A stretch of 64,000 nt of DNA. It comes from Arthrobacter roseus (GTDB taxonomy: Bacteria > Actinomycetota > Actinomycetes > Actinomycetales > Micrococcaceae). The notes beneath the pieces are model-generated. The model made no database searches. It was given only the letters and a program-made list of their open reading frames with translations, and was not told where the DNA came from. Below, one piece after another: positions 17,549 through 26,853 of the stretch. Numbering within the stretch: the stretch's first letter is position 1; each line of letters opens with the position of its first letter. The position numbers and the translations under genes were made by a program. The stretch spans positions 310,001 through 374,000 of the forward strand of contig NZ_JAFBCU010000001.1 in NCBI RefSeq assembly GCF_016907875.1, written 5' to 3'.

Positions 17549-18199
17549 TCATCCGCGGACAATACGCCGCTTGCGGGCTTCCCCGATGGCGGCGGTCCTG
17601 TTGTCGACACTCAGTTTGCCGTAAATATGCACCAGATGCGTCTTTACTGTGGCTTCGGAAATGAACATCTGCCGCGCGATTTCCTTGTTGGTCAGCCCGG
17701 TGGTCAACAGTTCCACCAGTTCAACTTCCCGGGTAGAAAGGGAAGGTTGTGGGCTGCGAATCCGCCCCATGAGGCGTGCCGCCACTTCCGGTGCGAGCGC
17801 CGTCTGACCAGCGGCGGCCGAGAGCACGGCCTGCCGGATCTGCTCGGGTGGTGCGTCTTTAAGCATGTATCCGGCGGCCCCAGCCTCTACCGCCGCGAGG
17901 ATATCTGCGTCGGTGTCGTAGGTGGTCAGGATAAGGACCGGTGGTCCATCCTGGGCCTTGATCTCACGGGTAGCGCTGGCGCCGTCCATACCATTGCCCA
18001 TCTGAAGGTCCATGAGAACGACGTCGGCGGGGTCCCCGAGGGCGGAGAGTTTCGCCAGTTCCGCGATGGCTGCGCGACCTTCGGAAGCCTCGGCAATGAC
18101 CGACATTCCCTGAAAGTCGGCGAGCATGGCCCGTAGCCCAGCGCGGACCACTGGATGGTCGTCCACCAGCAAGATCCGGATGACGCCGGTTTCACTCAT
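17549..18199 (-). CDS. NarL/LuxR-family response regulator
   Basis: A 216-residue regulator. The receiver domain has the acidic pair Asp13-Asp14, the phospho-acceptor Asp64 (VVLMDLQM) and Lys114 (YMLKDA). The C-terminal LuxR HTH (about residues 152-208) contains LSTREVELVELLTTGLTNKEIA and SEATVKTHLVHIYGKL. Its start overlaps the kinase gene stop by eight bases, so the two form one operon. The usual targets of this arrangement are the divergent ABC exporter genes, whose upstream region carries a palindrome at 19491-19508. The partner kinase is interrupted, so phosphorylation of this protein is in doubt. Confidence 0.93.
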   Translation of the reverse strand: MSETGVIRILLVDDHPVVRAGLRAMLADFQGMSVIAEASEGRAAIAELAKLSALGDPADVVLMDLQMGNGMDGASATREIKAQDGPPVLILTTYDTDADILAAVEAGAAGYMLKDAPPEQIRQAVLSAAAGQTALAPEVAARLMGRIRSPQPSLSTREVELVELLTTGLTNKEIARQMFISEATVKTHLVHIYGKLSVDNRTAAIGEARKRRIVRG

Positions 18200-19457
18200 G
18201 GACGGCCTCCTCGTGGGGTGCAGCTAAGTGGTGTAGGAGGGGAAGGCGCAGCGCGATGACCGTTGCCCCGCCGCCGGATTCAGGATTCAACGAGCCCCCG
18301 AGGGCCAGGACCCGTTCACGCAGTGACAGTAGTCCATACCCTGTGCCGTCGGGGCGCGGCTGAGAAGGAAGAGTTGCCGGATCGAAGCCGGCGCCGTCGT
18401 CGTAAATGTCCATGGTGACGTCCTCGCCGAGAAAGGAGAGGGTGACGACGGCGGTGGTTGCGTTGGCGTGCGCCGTCACGTTGGCCAGGCTGGCCTGGGC
18501 CGCCCGCAGCAGCGTCACCTCGTAAGGAGCTGGTAGGTCGGTGGGTTCGCCTTCGAGACGGAACCGGCACCTGAGCGGACTACCCTATGCGGCAGCGCGC
18601 CGCTCGGTGCTCTCACACACCCGCTCAAGGCTGGACACCAACGACTCCTCGGGGTCGGTCAGCCCGCAGACAAATCGGCGTGCCTCCGCAAGATTCTCGG
18701 ACGCCGTCTCCTGCACAGTCTGCAGACGGTCCTGGACGACGCCAGCGTTACCGGCGTCCAGCGCTGACTTCACGGCCCGGGACACCAGCACAATGCTGGA
18801 CAGACCCTGCGCCAACGTGTCATGGATTTCCCGCGCAAGACGTTCGCGTTCGGCCAGCACGCCCGCCTGATGCTGCGACTCAGCGAGTTCAACACGCGTC
18901 CGGCGCAGTTCCGCAAGGGCAAGCCGCTGATTCACCCCCTCGGTATACAGGGCGCCATAGGCCATCCCCATGACGACGGCGAACACCGCGCCCACCATGG
19001 GCCCCAAGAGCATGGGCAGCGAGAATCCACCGGAATGCCACCACTGCGACGCAACCACGACGGCGGTAAGGGCGGTTACAGCGATGATGGCGTGCCGTGG
19101 TCCCAGTAAATGCAGATGCAAAAAGAACAGTGGAAATGCGAGCCACGAGAAATCCGCGCTCAACAGCGAAAGTGCAACCCACAGCAGCGTGACGAGGGCA
19201 AGCCATGCCATGCTGAACCGTTGCGGGTCCGGTCCCTGCCCTGAGGCCGAGTGTCGCTTCTCGACAACTGTACCGGCCAGGTAGATGACGGCCAGCACCA
19301 CTGCGAGTGCCAGCGCAAGGTACGACGTCGGGCCTCCGGGGTTTGAGGCAAGAAGCCGAATGGTGCCGACAGCCAGAAGCACAGCGAAACCGACGTGCAG
19401 TGAAGTCCTCAGGACGCGAAGCACCAGCTCCGACGGCGAGGAGGTTTCAGTCTGCAT
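18192..19457 (-). pseudogene. NarL-type sensor histidine kinase interrupted by an in-frame amber codon
   Basis: Read through, the gene is 421 codons: about five membrane helices (residues 18-175), a short coiled coil, the HisKA_3 box LAREIHDTLAQGLSS with phospho-acceptor His212, and a HATPase domain with DGAGFDP and GYGLLSLRERVLALGG. Codon 291 is TAG (18585-18587). The residues after it (GSPLRCRFRLEGEP) continue the family pattern in the same frame, so this is a point nonsense change, for example CAG to TAG, not a frameshift. The truncated product keeps the histidine but loses ATP binding. Restart inside the second part is possible near 18518. A sequencing error would also explain it. Confidence 0.85.
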
Positions 19458-19490
19458 GGAACAACCCTAGCCACCGGCACTGACAAACGG

Positions 19491-19508
19491 GTCAACCAAA
19501 TGGTTGAC
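19491..19508. promoter_or_regulatory. palindrome between two-component system and ABC exporter
   Basis: GTCAACCAAATGGTTGAC has perfect 7-bp arms around a 4-base centre. It lies in the divergent interval between the kinase (start 19457) and the permease (start 19632). It is a candidate site for the response regulator or another dimeric regulator. Confidence 0.5.
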
Positions 19509-19631
19509 GAAGCCCTCAACCAGACGGCATCCGCGAATCAGCCAAGCCCCCGATGTCAGCGAACCCTTTCCGCAGGAGAGTGGAAAGGAAAGGTTTTCAC
19601 GGCCCACCCGCGGGCCACGAGAGAGGAATTC

Positions 19632-20675
19632 ATGTTTCTGGCACTTCGGGATATCAGGTTCGCGGAGGGGCGCTTTGCCCTGATGGGCAGTGTGGTCGCG
19701 CTGATCACGTTGCTGCTCGTGATGCTCTCCGGTCTCACGGCCGGGCTGGGCAACCAGTCGACGTCGGGCATTGCCTCACTATCCGACGCCGGTGCCACCA
19801 CCATTGCATTCGGCGCACCCGAGGGCAGCGAGGCGAAGGCTTCCTACATGGAGTCGCAGGTCAGCGCCGCTCAGGTGAAGCAGTGGAAGGACAAGGTGGA
19901 GTTCGCTGAGCCCCTGGGGATCAGCCAGACACGGTTCCAAGCCGGCTCCACCACCAATGTTGCGGTCTTCGGGGTGGAGGCTGGCGGGCAGTTGCAGCCG
20001 GCCACCGTGAAGGACGGGACGGTGGTGATCAGTTCATCCATCGCTGAGGATCTCGGCGTCGAGACCGGCGACATGGCTTCACTCGGCGGGGTCAACCTGA
20101 TCGTCTCCGAGGTTGTGGAGGACCAGTGGTATAGCCACACGCCCGTGGTGTGGACTTCGACGTCGGACTGGCAGAAGATCAGCCACATCTCCGATTCTGT
20201 GGGAAGCGTGGTCGTGGCCGGTGCGGACGCGGACGTCGACGGCATGGTGACCAACTCCGTGTCCGGTTCTTTCCAGGCGCTAGGGTCCTACCAGTCTGAG
20301 CATGGTTCGCTGCTGATGATGCAGGGCTTCCTCTACGGCATTTCAGCGCTGGTGATCGTTGCTTTCCTGACTGTCTGGACCGTGCAGCGCACCCGTGACA
20401 TTGCGGTCCTGAAGGCTCTGGGCGGTTCGAGCGGCTACGTGCTGAAGGATGCACTCACGCAGGCTGCCATTGTTCTGGTTGCCGGGGCGCTGCTGGGCGG
20501 CGTCGTGGGACTCGTGGGCGGTTTCTTCGCCGCGCAGGCCGCACCCTTCCTGGTTTCTGCGGCAACAACACTGGTCCCCGTTGCGGGCATCGTGGTCCTC
20601 GGACTGGCCGGTTCAGCCCTCGCGGTGCAGCGAGTGACCCGCGTGGATCCGCTCATCGCCCTCGGCGGCAACTGA
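19632..20675 (+). CDS. MacB/FtsX-type ABC transporter permease
   Basis: A 347-residue permease from the ATG at 19632, preceded by AGAGG; an upstream in-frame GTG at 19501 adds non-conserved residues. One N-terminal helix (ALMGSVVALITLLLVMLSGL) is followed by a ~220-residue extracytoplasmic MacB-like domain and three C-terminal helices of the FtsX fold (YGISALVIVAFLTVWTVQRTRDIAVLKALGGS, with the conserved cytoplasmic coupling segment). It pairs with the ATPase encoded next. The neighbouring NarL-type two-component system suggests induction by an envelope-active compound; this is inference. Confidence 0.88.
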   Translation: MFLALRDIRFAEGRFALMGSVVALITLLLVMLSGLTAGLGNQSTSGIASLSDAGATTIAFGAPEGSEAKASYMESQVSAAQVKQWKDKVEFAEPLGISQTRFQAGSTTNVAVFGVEAGGQLQPATVKDGTVVISSSIAEDLGVETGDMASLGGVNLIVSEVVEDQWYSHTPVVWTSTSDWQKISHISDSVGSVVVAGADADVDGMVTNSVSGSFQALGSYQSEHGSLLMMQGFLYGISALVIVAFLTVWTVQRTRDIAVLKALGGSSGYVLKDALTQAAIVLVAGALLGGVVGLVGGFFAAQAAPFLVSAATTLVPVAGIVVLGLAGSALAVQRVTRVDPLIALGGN

Positions 20676-20741
20676 CCTGCACCGGTCATATCCGCTCCCC
20701 CTCATCGTCATGCCCAACTCACTGCGCAAAAGGAAATCACC

Positions 20742-21428
20742 ATGAACAACGCACTAAGACTCGTCAACGTCACCCTCGATTACCCGGACGGCCTCGGCAC
20801 CGTCACCGCCCTGGACAACGTCAACGTCAGCGTCGACTCAGGGAAGGTCCTCTCCCTGGTCGGCCCGTCCGGCTCCGGCAAGTCATCACTGCTGGCCGTT
20901 GGATCCACCCTGATCCGGCCGACGTCGGGCCACGTCCTGCTGGACGGCACGGACGTGAGCGAGCTCAGCGACACCGAGCTGACCACGCTTCGACGGGATC
21001 ACATCGGCATCATCTTCCAGCAGCCCAACCTCCTTCCCTCGCTGACGGCCGTGGAGCAGTTGATCATCGCCGAGCACCTGCGGGGGCAGTCACCGCGAAA
21101 AGCCAAGCCGCGCGCCATGGAACTGCTCGACGTCGTCGGCCTCACCGATTCGGCCAATCGGCGGCCGCACCAGCTCTCCGGTGGCCAGCGCCAGCGCGTC
21201 AACATTGCCCGTGCTCTCATGGGGAACCCCACCACACTGCTGGTGGATGAGCCGACGACGGCGCTTGATCATGAACGGTCAGAGGCAATCGTGCGCCTGA
21301 TCGCCAGGATCACGCGCGAGTTCAACGTGGCCACGGTCATGGTCACCCATGACACCGAGTTTGTTCCGTTGACGGACGGTGTGGCGTCCATGCGGGACGG
21401 GCGGATCAGCGACTCGATCGCTGCATGA
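20742..21428 (+). CDS. MacB/LolD-type ABC transporter ATPase
   Basis: A 228-residue single ATP-binding cassette: Walker A GPSGSGKSS, Q-loop FQQPNLLPSLT, signature LSGGQRQRVNIARAL, Walker B LLVDEPTTALD, and switch histidine in MVTHDTEF. An AAAGGAAA ribosome binding site stands before the ATG. It follows the permease by 66 bp on the same strand and powers it, usually as a dimer of both subunits. The next gene converges, with one base between the stops. Confidence 0.92.
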   Translation: MNNALRLVNVTLDYPDGLGTVTALDNVNVSVDSGKVLSLVGPSGSGKSSLLAVGSTLIRPTSGHVLLDGTDVSELSDTELTTLRRDHIGIIFQQPNLLPSLTAVEQLIIAEHLRGQSPRKAKPRAMELLDVVGLTDSANRRPHQLSGGQRQRVNIARALMGNPTTLLVDEPTTALDHERSEAIVRLIARITREFNVATVMVTHDTEFVPLTDGVASMRDGRISDSIAA

Positions 21429-21429
21429 G

Positions 21430-22875
21430 CTAATGATTCAGCGCAGGAGGTTGTAGCCCGTACTGGCGTTTCAGCGCGAGTTTGGCCGCCAGATACCCCG
21501 ACATCCCGTGGACGCCCGGGCCCGGCGGGGTGGATGACGAACAGAGGTAAACGCCTTCCAACGGCGTAGCCCAGGGCTTCGGCGAGAACGTGGGCCGGGC
21601 CACCATTTGCCGCAGGGACGTAGCACCGGAACCGAAGTCGCCACCCACATAGTTGGCGTTGTAACGCTCCAGCCCGGCCGCCGTCGTCGCCTGTGAACGC
21701 ACGACGACGTCGCGGAACCCCGGTGCGAACCGCTCCAGCTGACGGGTGATCGCCTCGGTCATGTCCCGTGTGGAACCAGCCGGTACGTGGCAGTACGTCC
21801 ACAGGATGTGCCGTCCGGCGGGTGCACGGGAAGGATCGAACGGCGTCGGCTGGGAAGCCAGCACGAAGGGCCGGTCGGGATGCCGCCCGGCGGCGACGTC
21901 GTTCTCCGCCCGAGCGATGTCCGCTGAGTTTCCGCCAACGTGCACCGTGGAGGCGCCGGTGAGTTCCGGATCGGCCCAGGGCACGGGGCCAGAGAGGATG
22001 AAGTCCACTTTGCAAGCAGCATCTGCATACCGAAACTGCCGAAGAGCGTTCGCGTATTTCAGTGGCAACCGGTCCTGCGACATCTCGAGAAGGCCCTGAG
22101 GGGCCACGTCGAGCAGCACAGTTTTGGCTGGCTTCAGCTCGTTCAGGTCTTCAACTTTCCGCCCAGTGGTCACGGCGCCGCCATGAGCCAAAAGGTCCGC
22201 CACCATGGCATCGGCAATAGCCTGTGACCCTCCAACCGGGATCGGCCAACCCTTAGCGTGCGCGGCTGTACCCAGCAGCAGCCCCGCACCAGCGGACGAG
22301 AGCGAGGGCTGCGGGCCCACTGGGTGGGTTGCGACGCCGGTGAAAAGGGATCGCGCATCCTCTGTACGGAATCCGGCCACAGTCCTGCCGGCCGCCGTGC
22401 CGAGCTGCAGCGAACGCAGGCCAAATTGCGCCAGAGCCACCGGATCCGCCGGAACGCGAAGCAGCGAATTCAGGAGTACGTCAACCACACCGTCAACGCG
22501 CCGCACCAGCGGAGCGAACACGCGTCGCCACGCGTCGCCGTCGCGCCCCAATGCCTCCACCGACCGCTCCAGATCGCGGTAGGCAAGCGCGGACCGGCCG
22601 CCGTCGAGAGGGTGACCGTAGGCGATGTCCGGCGTGATCAGCTCGATGCGCTCCGATAGCCCAAAAGCGCGGAAAAACGGAGAAGCAAGCGCCAGAGGGT
22701 GCACCGCGGAACAGATGTCGTGGATGTGCCGGGGCTCCATCAACTCCGCGGTTCGCGTCCCCCCGCCCACAGTTTCCGCCGCCTCGTAAACGTGCACGGA
22801 TAAGCCCGCACGCGCCATGGTGACTGCGGCTGCCAATCCATTGGGACCGGATCCGACAACGGCGACATCACTCAC
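21430..22875 (-). CDS. CrtI-like NAD(P)/FAD-dependent oxidoreductase (phytoene desaturase superfamily)
   Basis: A 481-residue flavoprotein. The N-terminal Rossmann motif VVGSGPNGLAAAVTMARAGL and the acidic residue at the end of strand two (VYEA) bind FAD ADP-ribose. The C-terminus GVYLCSSSTPPGPGVHGMSGYLAAK is the typical second FAD motif of the phytoene-desaturase-like group. The GTG start at 22875 overlaps the stop of the femAB-like gene by four bases, so it is the last gene of a coupled three-gene operon. No phytoene synthase is nearby, so carotenoid desaturation is not implied; a lipid substrate is equally possible. Confidence 0.85.
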   Translation of the reverse strand: MSDVAVVGSGPNGLAAAVTMARAGLSVHVYEAAETVGGGTRTAELMEPRHIHDICSAVHPLALASPFFRAFGLSERIELITPDIAYGHPLDGGRSALAYRDLERSVEALGRDGDAWRRVFAPLVRRVDGVVDVLLNSLLRVPADPVALAQFGLRSLQLGTAAGRTVAGFRTEDARSLFTGVATHPVGPQPSLSSAGAGLLLGTAAHAKGWPIPVGGSQAIADAMVADLLAHGGAVTTGRKVEDLNELKPAKTVLLDVAPQGLLEMSQDRLPLKYANALRQFRYADAACKVDFILSGPVPWADPELTGASTVHVGGNSADIARAENDVAAGRHPDRPFVLASQPTPFDPSRAPAGRHILWTYCHVPAGSTRDMTEAITRQLERFAPGFRDVVVRSQATTAAGLERYNANYVGGDFGSGATSLRQMVARPTFSPKPWATPLEGVYLCSSSTPPGPGVHGMSGYLAAKLALKRQYGLQPPALNH

Positions 22876-23969
22876 AGCTGACCTTCTGCCTCTCGGCGGT
22901 TGCGCGTCTTCAGACTTCGGGCCTTGAGGTCCCGGGCCTTCGCCACGAGTTCCCGGACTCTGCCCGGAAGGGTGCGGCGGGCCTTCAGGGCACCGGCAAC
23001 GATCCGATACTTCACCGGATTGAGCGGAATGTCGTAAGTGGTGGGCAGGGTGACGACGTTCTTGGAGAAGTTCCGCTTGAAGGACGTCACATTGATTAAC
23101 TGCGGGTAGTTATCGCTGACAATACCGGTCAGGCCGCACGCGGTATTCCCGGCAGCCTTGAGCACCAGAAACGTTTCCCACAGGAGCAGGTACGCCGCGT
23201 TGGATTGACGTGCTGCATAGCTACTCCCGGCAAACAGGTACACCGCGTGGCCCCGGTATTCGGTGCTGATCAGCCAGCAGACCGCGCGCCCCTCAAGGTA
23301 GGCGACGCCGAGTCTGGCCTTGTCTCCAAGGGTGTCCAAGAGCGTTTCGTAAAAGTCAGAGCCGAAGCTGGCGAACTGATCGCGTTCAGCGGTCTCCTCC
23401 ATGATCGGGTAAAGCTCGCGGCGGAAAACCTCAGTGCGCTCGGACGCATCAATGAACCTGACTTCGACACCGGTTTTTCGAGCTTTCCGAATGCAGTTGC
23501 GCGCATTGGGCCGAAATCCGGCGGCGATCGCCTTTTCGTCCGGCCGAAGATCCACAACAATTTCGCGCTCGTACCAGCCGTGCTCAATCGGATCCGTAAC
23601 CGGGGGGTTCGGATGCTGAACCTGCATGCGGATATACAGGGGGTCCACGGCCGGGTCGTCCTTGAACTGATCAAGCACGGTTTCGACCAGTCGCTGTTCG
23701 GCCTCCGGGGTTCTTTCCGCAAACCAGGTGGGTCCGTTGACCACTACCAGAGAGTTCCGGAACCGGCGCTCCAACAGCAGGTAACTGGCCAGCGCAACGG
23801 GTGAACCGGCGTCGTAATAGGCCCAGATGCCGTAGGCGTTGCGGCCCATGGCGGACTCGAACTCTGCCCAGTACGGCGTCTGTTCCAGGGGAACCACCAC
23901 GTCGGGATGGTCGGCCACAAGTGCTTCAAAGGCCTCACGGTCGAGTTTCGTACAGGTCAGAGAGTTCAC
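22872..23969 (-). CDS. FemA/FemB-family aminoacyl transferase
   Basis: A 365-residue protein from the GTG at 23969, which overlaps the upstream stop (GTGA). Two GNAT-like lobes are expected; visible family features are PLEQTPYWAEFESAMG near the N-terminus, VDLRPDEKAIAAGFRPNARNCIRKARKTGVEV in the middle, and the second-lobe AARQSNAAYLLLWETFLVLKAAG. FemAB enzymes add amino acids from charged tRNA to the stem or bridge of lipid II. Position between a polyprenol-sugar type glycosyltransferase and a CrtI-like flavoenzyme supports an envelope role. The exact amino acid is not predictable. Confidence 0.87.
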   Translation of the reverse strand: MNSLTCTKLDREAFEALVADHPDVVVPLEQTPYWAEFESAMGRNAYGIWAYYDAGSPVALASYLLLERRFRNSLVVVNGPTWFAERTPEAEQRLVETVLDQFKDDPAVDPLYIRMQVQHPNPPVTDPIEHGWYEREIVVDLRPDEKAIAAGFRPNARNCIRKARKTGVEVRFIDASERTEVFRRELYPIMEETAERDQFASFGSDFYETLLDTLGDKARLGVAYLEGRAVCWLISTEYRGHAVYLFAGSSYAARQSNAAYLLLWETFLVLKAAGNTACGLTGIVSDNYPQLINVTSFKRNFSKNVVTLPTTYDIPLNPVKYRIVAGALKARRTLPGRVRELVAKARDLKARSLKTRNRREAEGQL

Positions 23970-25459
23970 GGTGCTGCTTTCGTAGGGACGTCGTCTGATG
24001 TGTAGCTTCGAGGCTCTGCGGAAGCTACTTGTTCCGTGCTCGATCCGGTGCTCCAGGGCAGGAGCCATCTATCCGGCGCTCGGTCAAAGGGCCCGCCCTG
24101 GGGGTCGTCGGCGCCCACTGCGCGGACAACATCATATTCAGGCTCAACCATGTCTCCGACCACGCGCCACATGATATATACCGTTGCTAGAATATGCGCG
24201 ACGACGGCCAGCACATAGTAAGGGCTGTCGAGATTGTTCTGGCTCGACCCTCCGCTGGTTTCCTTGGCCAAGAACATCCAGATGGCCCACCAGTGCAAGG
24301 CTTCCATCAACTGCCATACGAGGAAGGACGTCCATCGGGGGCGCGCCAAGGCCACGAGAGGAACGAGCCAGAGAACAAACTGCGGTGAGTAGACCTTATT
24401 GGTCAGAATGAACGCCGCGACTATCAGGAAAACCAGCTGGGCCATGCGTGGCCGCCGCGCCACCGTGAGGCCGAGTACAGCAATGCCCGCACAGGCAGCA
24501 GCGAACAGGGCGAACGCCCAGAAGTTGATGAACTCCGCACCGACCTCGCCCCAACCAAGCCGCTCAGCCACCTCGTTGTAGGCAAACCACACCGAAGAGT
24601 ATCCAGCGCCGCGATCCTGCGTGAAGGTGAGGAAGTACTGCCAGCCGCCGAAGTCCTTGATCATGAACGGCACGTTGACCACCAGCCAGGTAGCGGCGGC
24701 TGCACCCGTGCTCAGCACGAGGGGTCGAAACTTTCCGGACCGGATGGCGAGAACCAGCACTGCACCGAGGATCAGCAGGGGATAGAGCTTCAGCGCTGTT
24801 CCTAGACCAATGAAAATACCCGCGGCCACCGGCCTGTTCCGCGCAAAAGACAACATTCCCAGGGTCGCAAGCATGACGGCCCACAGATCCCAGTTGATGG
24901 TTCCGGCCAGCACAATTCCCGGCGCGACGGCGATCATCGCCGCATCCCACGGCCGCCGGTTGGTCATGCGGGCCGTGGCGATAACAGTCACGATCCACAC
25001 CGCAGCAACCAGCACTGCGTTGATGTCGAAATAAGCCAAGGCACGTGCTTGGTCCGACCCTGCTAACGGGACCAACAACGCCGTCGCACCCGCCAGCAGG
25101 CCCAGCAGGACCGGGTATTCGAACGGGGCGCCCTCCGTCAGGAACGGGAAAACGCCGTCGGCCAGGCCGCGTGAATGGAAGAGTTCCGGCCAGTCGGAGT
25201 AGCAGGCCATGTAGAAGTGCTGTGGCGTGGACCAGCCATTGACTCGACATGGATTCTTGATCAGGACTGACACGAGGGCAGCAATCGTGGTCAGGATGAC
25301 CAGGACGCGCTCCACCGTGAAGAAGCCCGGGTCCACTGTGCCTGGCGAACTGTGTCGGCCCAGCGGTCCGCCGATGAGTTCCGTGAAGCGCCGCAGCAAA
25401 GGGTCATTCCGGGTGGGCACCACAATGCGATGCGGCCGTCTCACCCGGGAACTCGTCAT
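23966..25459 (-). CDS. GT87/DUF2029-type integral membrane glycosyltransferase
   Basis: A 497-residue GT-C fold protein with about ten membrane helices. The first long outer loop carries FEYPVLLGLLAGATALLVP, and the GIFIGLGTALKLYPLLILGAVL segment is a hallmark of the GT87/DUF2029 family, which transfers mannose or related sugars from polyprenyl phosphates in actinobacteria. The cytoplasmic C-terminus is long and acidic. It is the first gene of the operon with femAB-like and crtI-like genes, each overlapping the next by four bases. It diverges from ino1. Acceptor unknown. Confidence 0.85.
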   Translation of the reverse strand: MTSSRVRRPHRIVVPTRNDPLLRRFTELIGGPLGRHSSPGTVDPGFFTVERVLVILTTIAALVSVLIKNPCRVNGWSTPQHFYMACYSDWPELFHSRGLADGVFPFLTEGAPFEYPVLLGLLAGATALLVPLAGSDQARALAYFDINAVLVAAVWIVTVIATARMTNRRPWDAAMIAVAPGIVLAGTINWDLWAVMLATLGMLSFARNRPVAAGIFIGLGTALKLYPLLILGAVLVLAIRSGKFRPLVLSTGAAAATWLVVNVPFMIKDFGGWQYFLTFTQDRGAGYSSVWFAYNEVAERLGWGEVGAEFINFWAFALFAAACAGIAVLGLTVARRPRMAQLVFLIVAAFILTNKVYSPQFVLWLVPLVALARPRWTSFLVWQLMEALHWWAIWMFLAKETSGGSSQNNLDSPYYVLAVVAHILATVYIMWRVVGDMVEPEYDVVRAVGADDPQGGPFDRAPDRWLLPWSTGSSTEQVASAEPRSYTSDDVPTKAAP

Positions 25460-25667
25460 GGGTCAAGCCTAGCGAGGTTGGGGAGCGTCTGATTTATCAG
25501 CATGCCGCTGATCGAGCTGGCCACATGCGGGAATAAGAGGAGCGCGCCGGTGTTGAACTAGAATGACCCTTGGATCGCTATCTGGCGACACCAAGGAAAG
25601 TAACCTTATTATTCTGTGCGGGTTTTCGCGCGCACGGTGCGTTGATGTGTTTCAAAGGAGAACAGTG

Positions 25668-26750
25668 GTGGCTAACCCCATTCGGGTCGGAATTGTCGGA
25701 GTCGGTAACTGTGCAGCGTCGCTTGTCCAGGGCGTGCAGTATTACCGCGATGCGGATGAAACTGCCACAGTTCCCGGACTTATGCACGTGAAGTTCGGCA
25801 AGTACCACGTCAACGACGTTCAGTTCGTGACGGCGTTCGACGTCGACGCCAAAAAGGTGGGCCTGGATCTTGCGGAGGCTATTGGCGCGAGCGAGAACAA
25901 CACCATCAAAATCGCCGACGTTCCCACCACCGGCGTCAATGTACTCCGCGGTCACACCCTGGATGGTCTGGGAAAGTACTACCGCGAAACCATTCTTGAG
26001 GCCGACGACGAACCGGTTGACGTTGTCGCCGAGCTCAAGGCATCGAAAGTGGACGTTCTCGTTTGCTACCTGCCCGTCGGCTCGGATGCTGCCGCGAAGT
26101 TCTACGCACAGTGCGCCATCGACGCCGGAGTTGCCTTCGTGAATGCCCTTCCGGTCTTCATTGCTGGAACCAAGGAATGGGCGGATAAGTTCACGGCCGC
26201 CGGCGTCCCGATTGTCGGCGACGACATCAAGAGCCAGATCGGTGCCACGATCACCCACCGCGTCATGGCGAAACTCTTCGAAGACCGCGGCGTCACCCTT
26301 GACCGCACCTACCAGCTCAACGTAGGCGGCAACATGGACTTCAAGAACATGCTGGAGCGCGAGCGGCTCGAGTCCAAGAAAATCTCCAAGACCCAGGCCG
26401 TCACGTCCAACACCTCGGCCAAACTATCCGCCGACGACGTCCACATCGGTCCGTCGGACTACGTTTCATGGCTGGATGACCGCAAGTGGGCCTTCGTCCG
26501 TCTGGAGGGACGCAACTTCGGGGATGCACCCGTATCACTGGAGTACAAGCTCGAAGTCTGGGACTCACCCAACTCTGCAGGTGTGATCATCGACGCTGTC
26601 CGCGCAGCGAAAATTGCTCTGGATCGTGGAATCGGCGGACCGATCCTCTCCGCCTCGAGCTACTTTATGAAGTCCCCACCCGAGCAGTATGCGGACGACA
26701 TCGCGCACGAAAAGGTAGAGGCCTTCATCCGCGGCGACGTGGAACGCTAG
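25668..26750 (+). CDS. ino1: inositol-3-phosphate synthase (actinobacterial type)
   Basis: Converts glucose 6-phosphate to 1D-myo-inositol 3-phosphate with bound NAD. The 360-residue length and N-terminus [22 protein letters not shown] match the short actinobacterial MIPS. Conserved parts include [16 protein letters not shown] and [13 protein letters not shown], the catalytic lysine region, and [15 protein letters not shown] lies 4 nt before the tandem GTG codons; I use the second. The product feeds MshA (mycothiol) and phosphatidylinositol lipids; mshA lies about 4 kb away. A palindromic repeat element begins 15 bp after the stop. Confidence 0.95.
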   Translation: MANPIRVGIVGVGNCAASLVQGVQYYRDADETATVPGLMHVKFGKYHVNDVQFVTAFDVDAKKVGLDLAEAIGASENNTIKIADVPTTGVNVLRGHTLDGLGKYYRETILEADDEPVDVVAELKASKVDVLVCYLPVGSDAAAKFYAQCAIDAGVAFVNALPVFIAGTKEWADKFTAAGVPIVGDDIKSQIGATITHRVMAKLFEDRGVTLDRTYQLNVGGNMDFKNMLERERLESKKISKTQAVTSNTSAKLSADDVHIGPSDYVSWLDDRKWAFVRLEGRNFGDAPVSLEYKLEVWDSPNSAGVIIDAVRAAKIALDRGIGGPILSASSYFMKSPPEQYADDIAHEKVEAFIRGDVER

Positions 26751-26764
26751 CCTCTCCACCCCTC

Positions 26765-26836
26765 GATCCGTCCGCAGTTATTTGTTGGAAAAGATGCCGC
26801 CTTGGCCCTTATTCCAACAAAAAGTGCGGACGGATC
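26765..26836 (+). repeat. palindromic repeat element, copy 1 (72 bp)
   Basis: Outer arms GATCCGTCCGCA and its complement (12 bp, 26765-26776 and 26825-26836) enclose inner arms TTGTTGGAA and TTCCAACAA (26782-26790 and 26812-26820) around a 21-nt asymmetric centre starting AAGATGCC. Copy 2, in inverted orientation, is at 27857-27920. It may also end ino1 transcription, although it has no T tract. Confidence 0.85.
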
Positions 26837-26853
26837 TGGCGTTAAGGGCTGAC

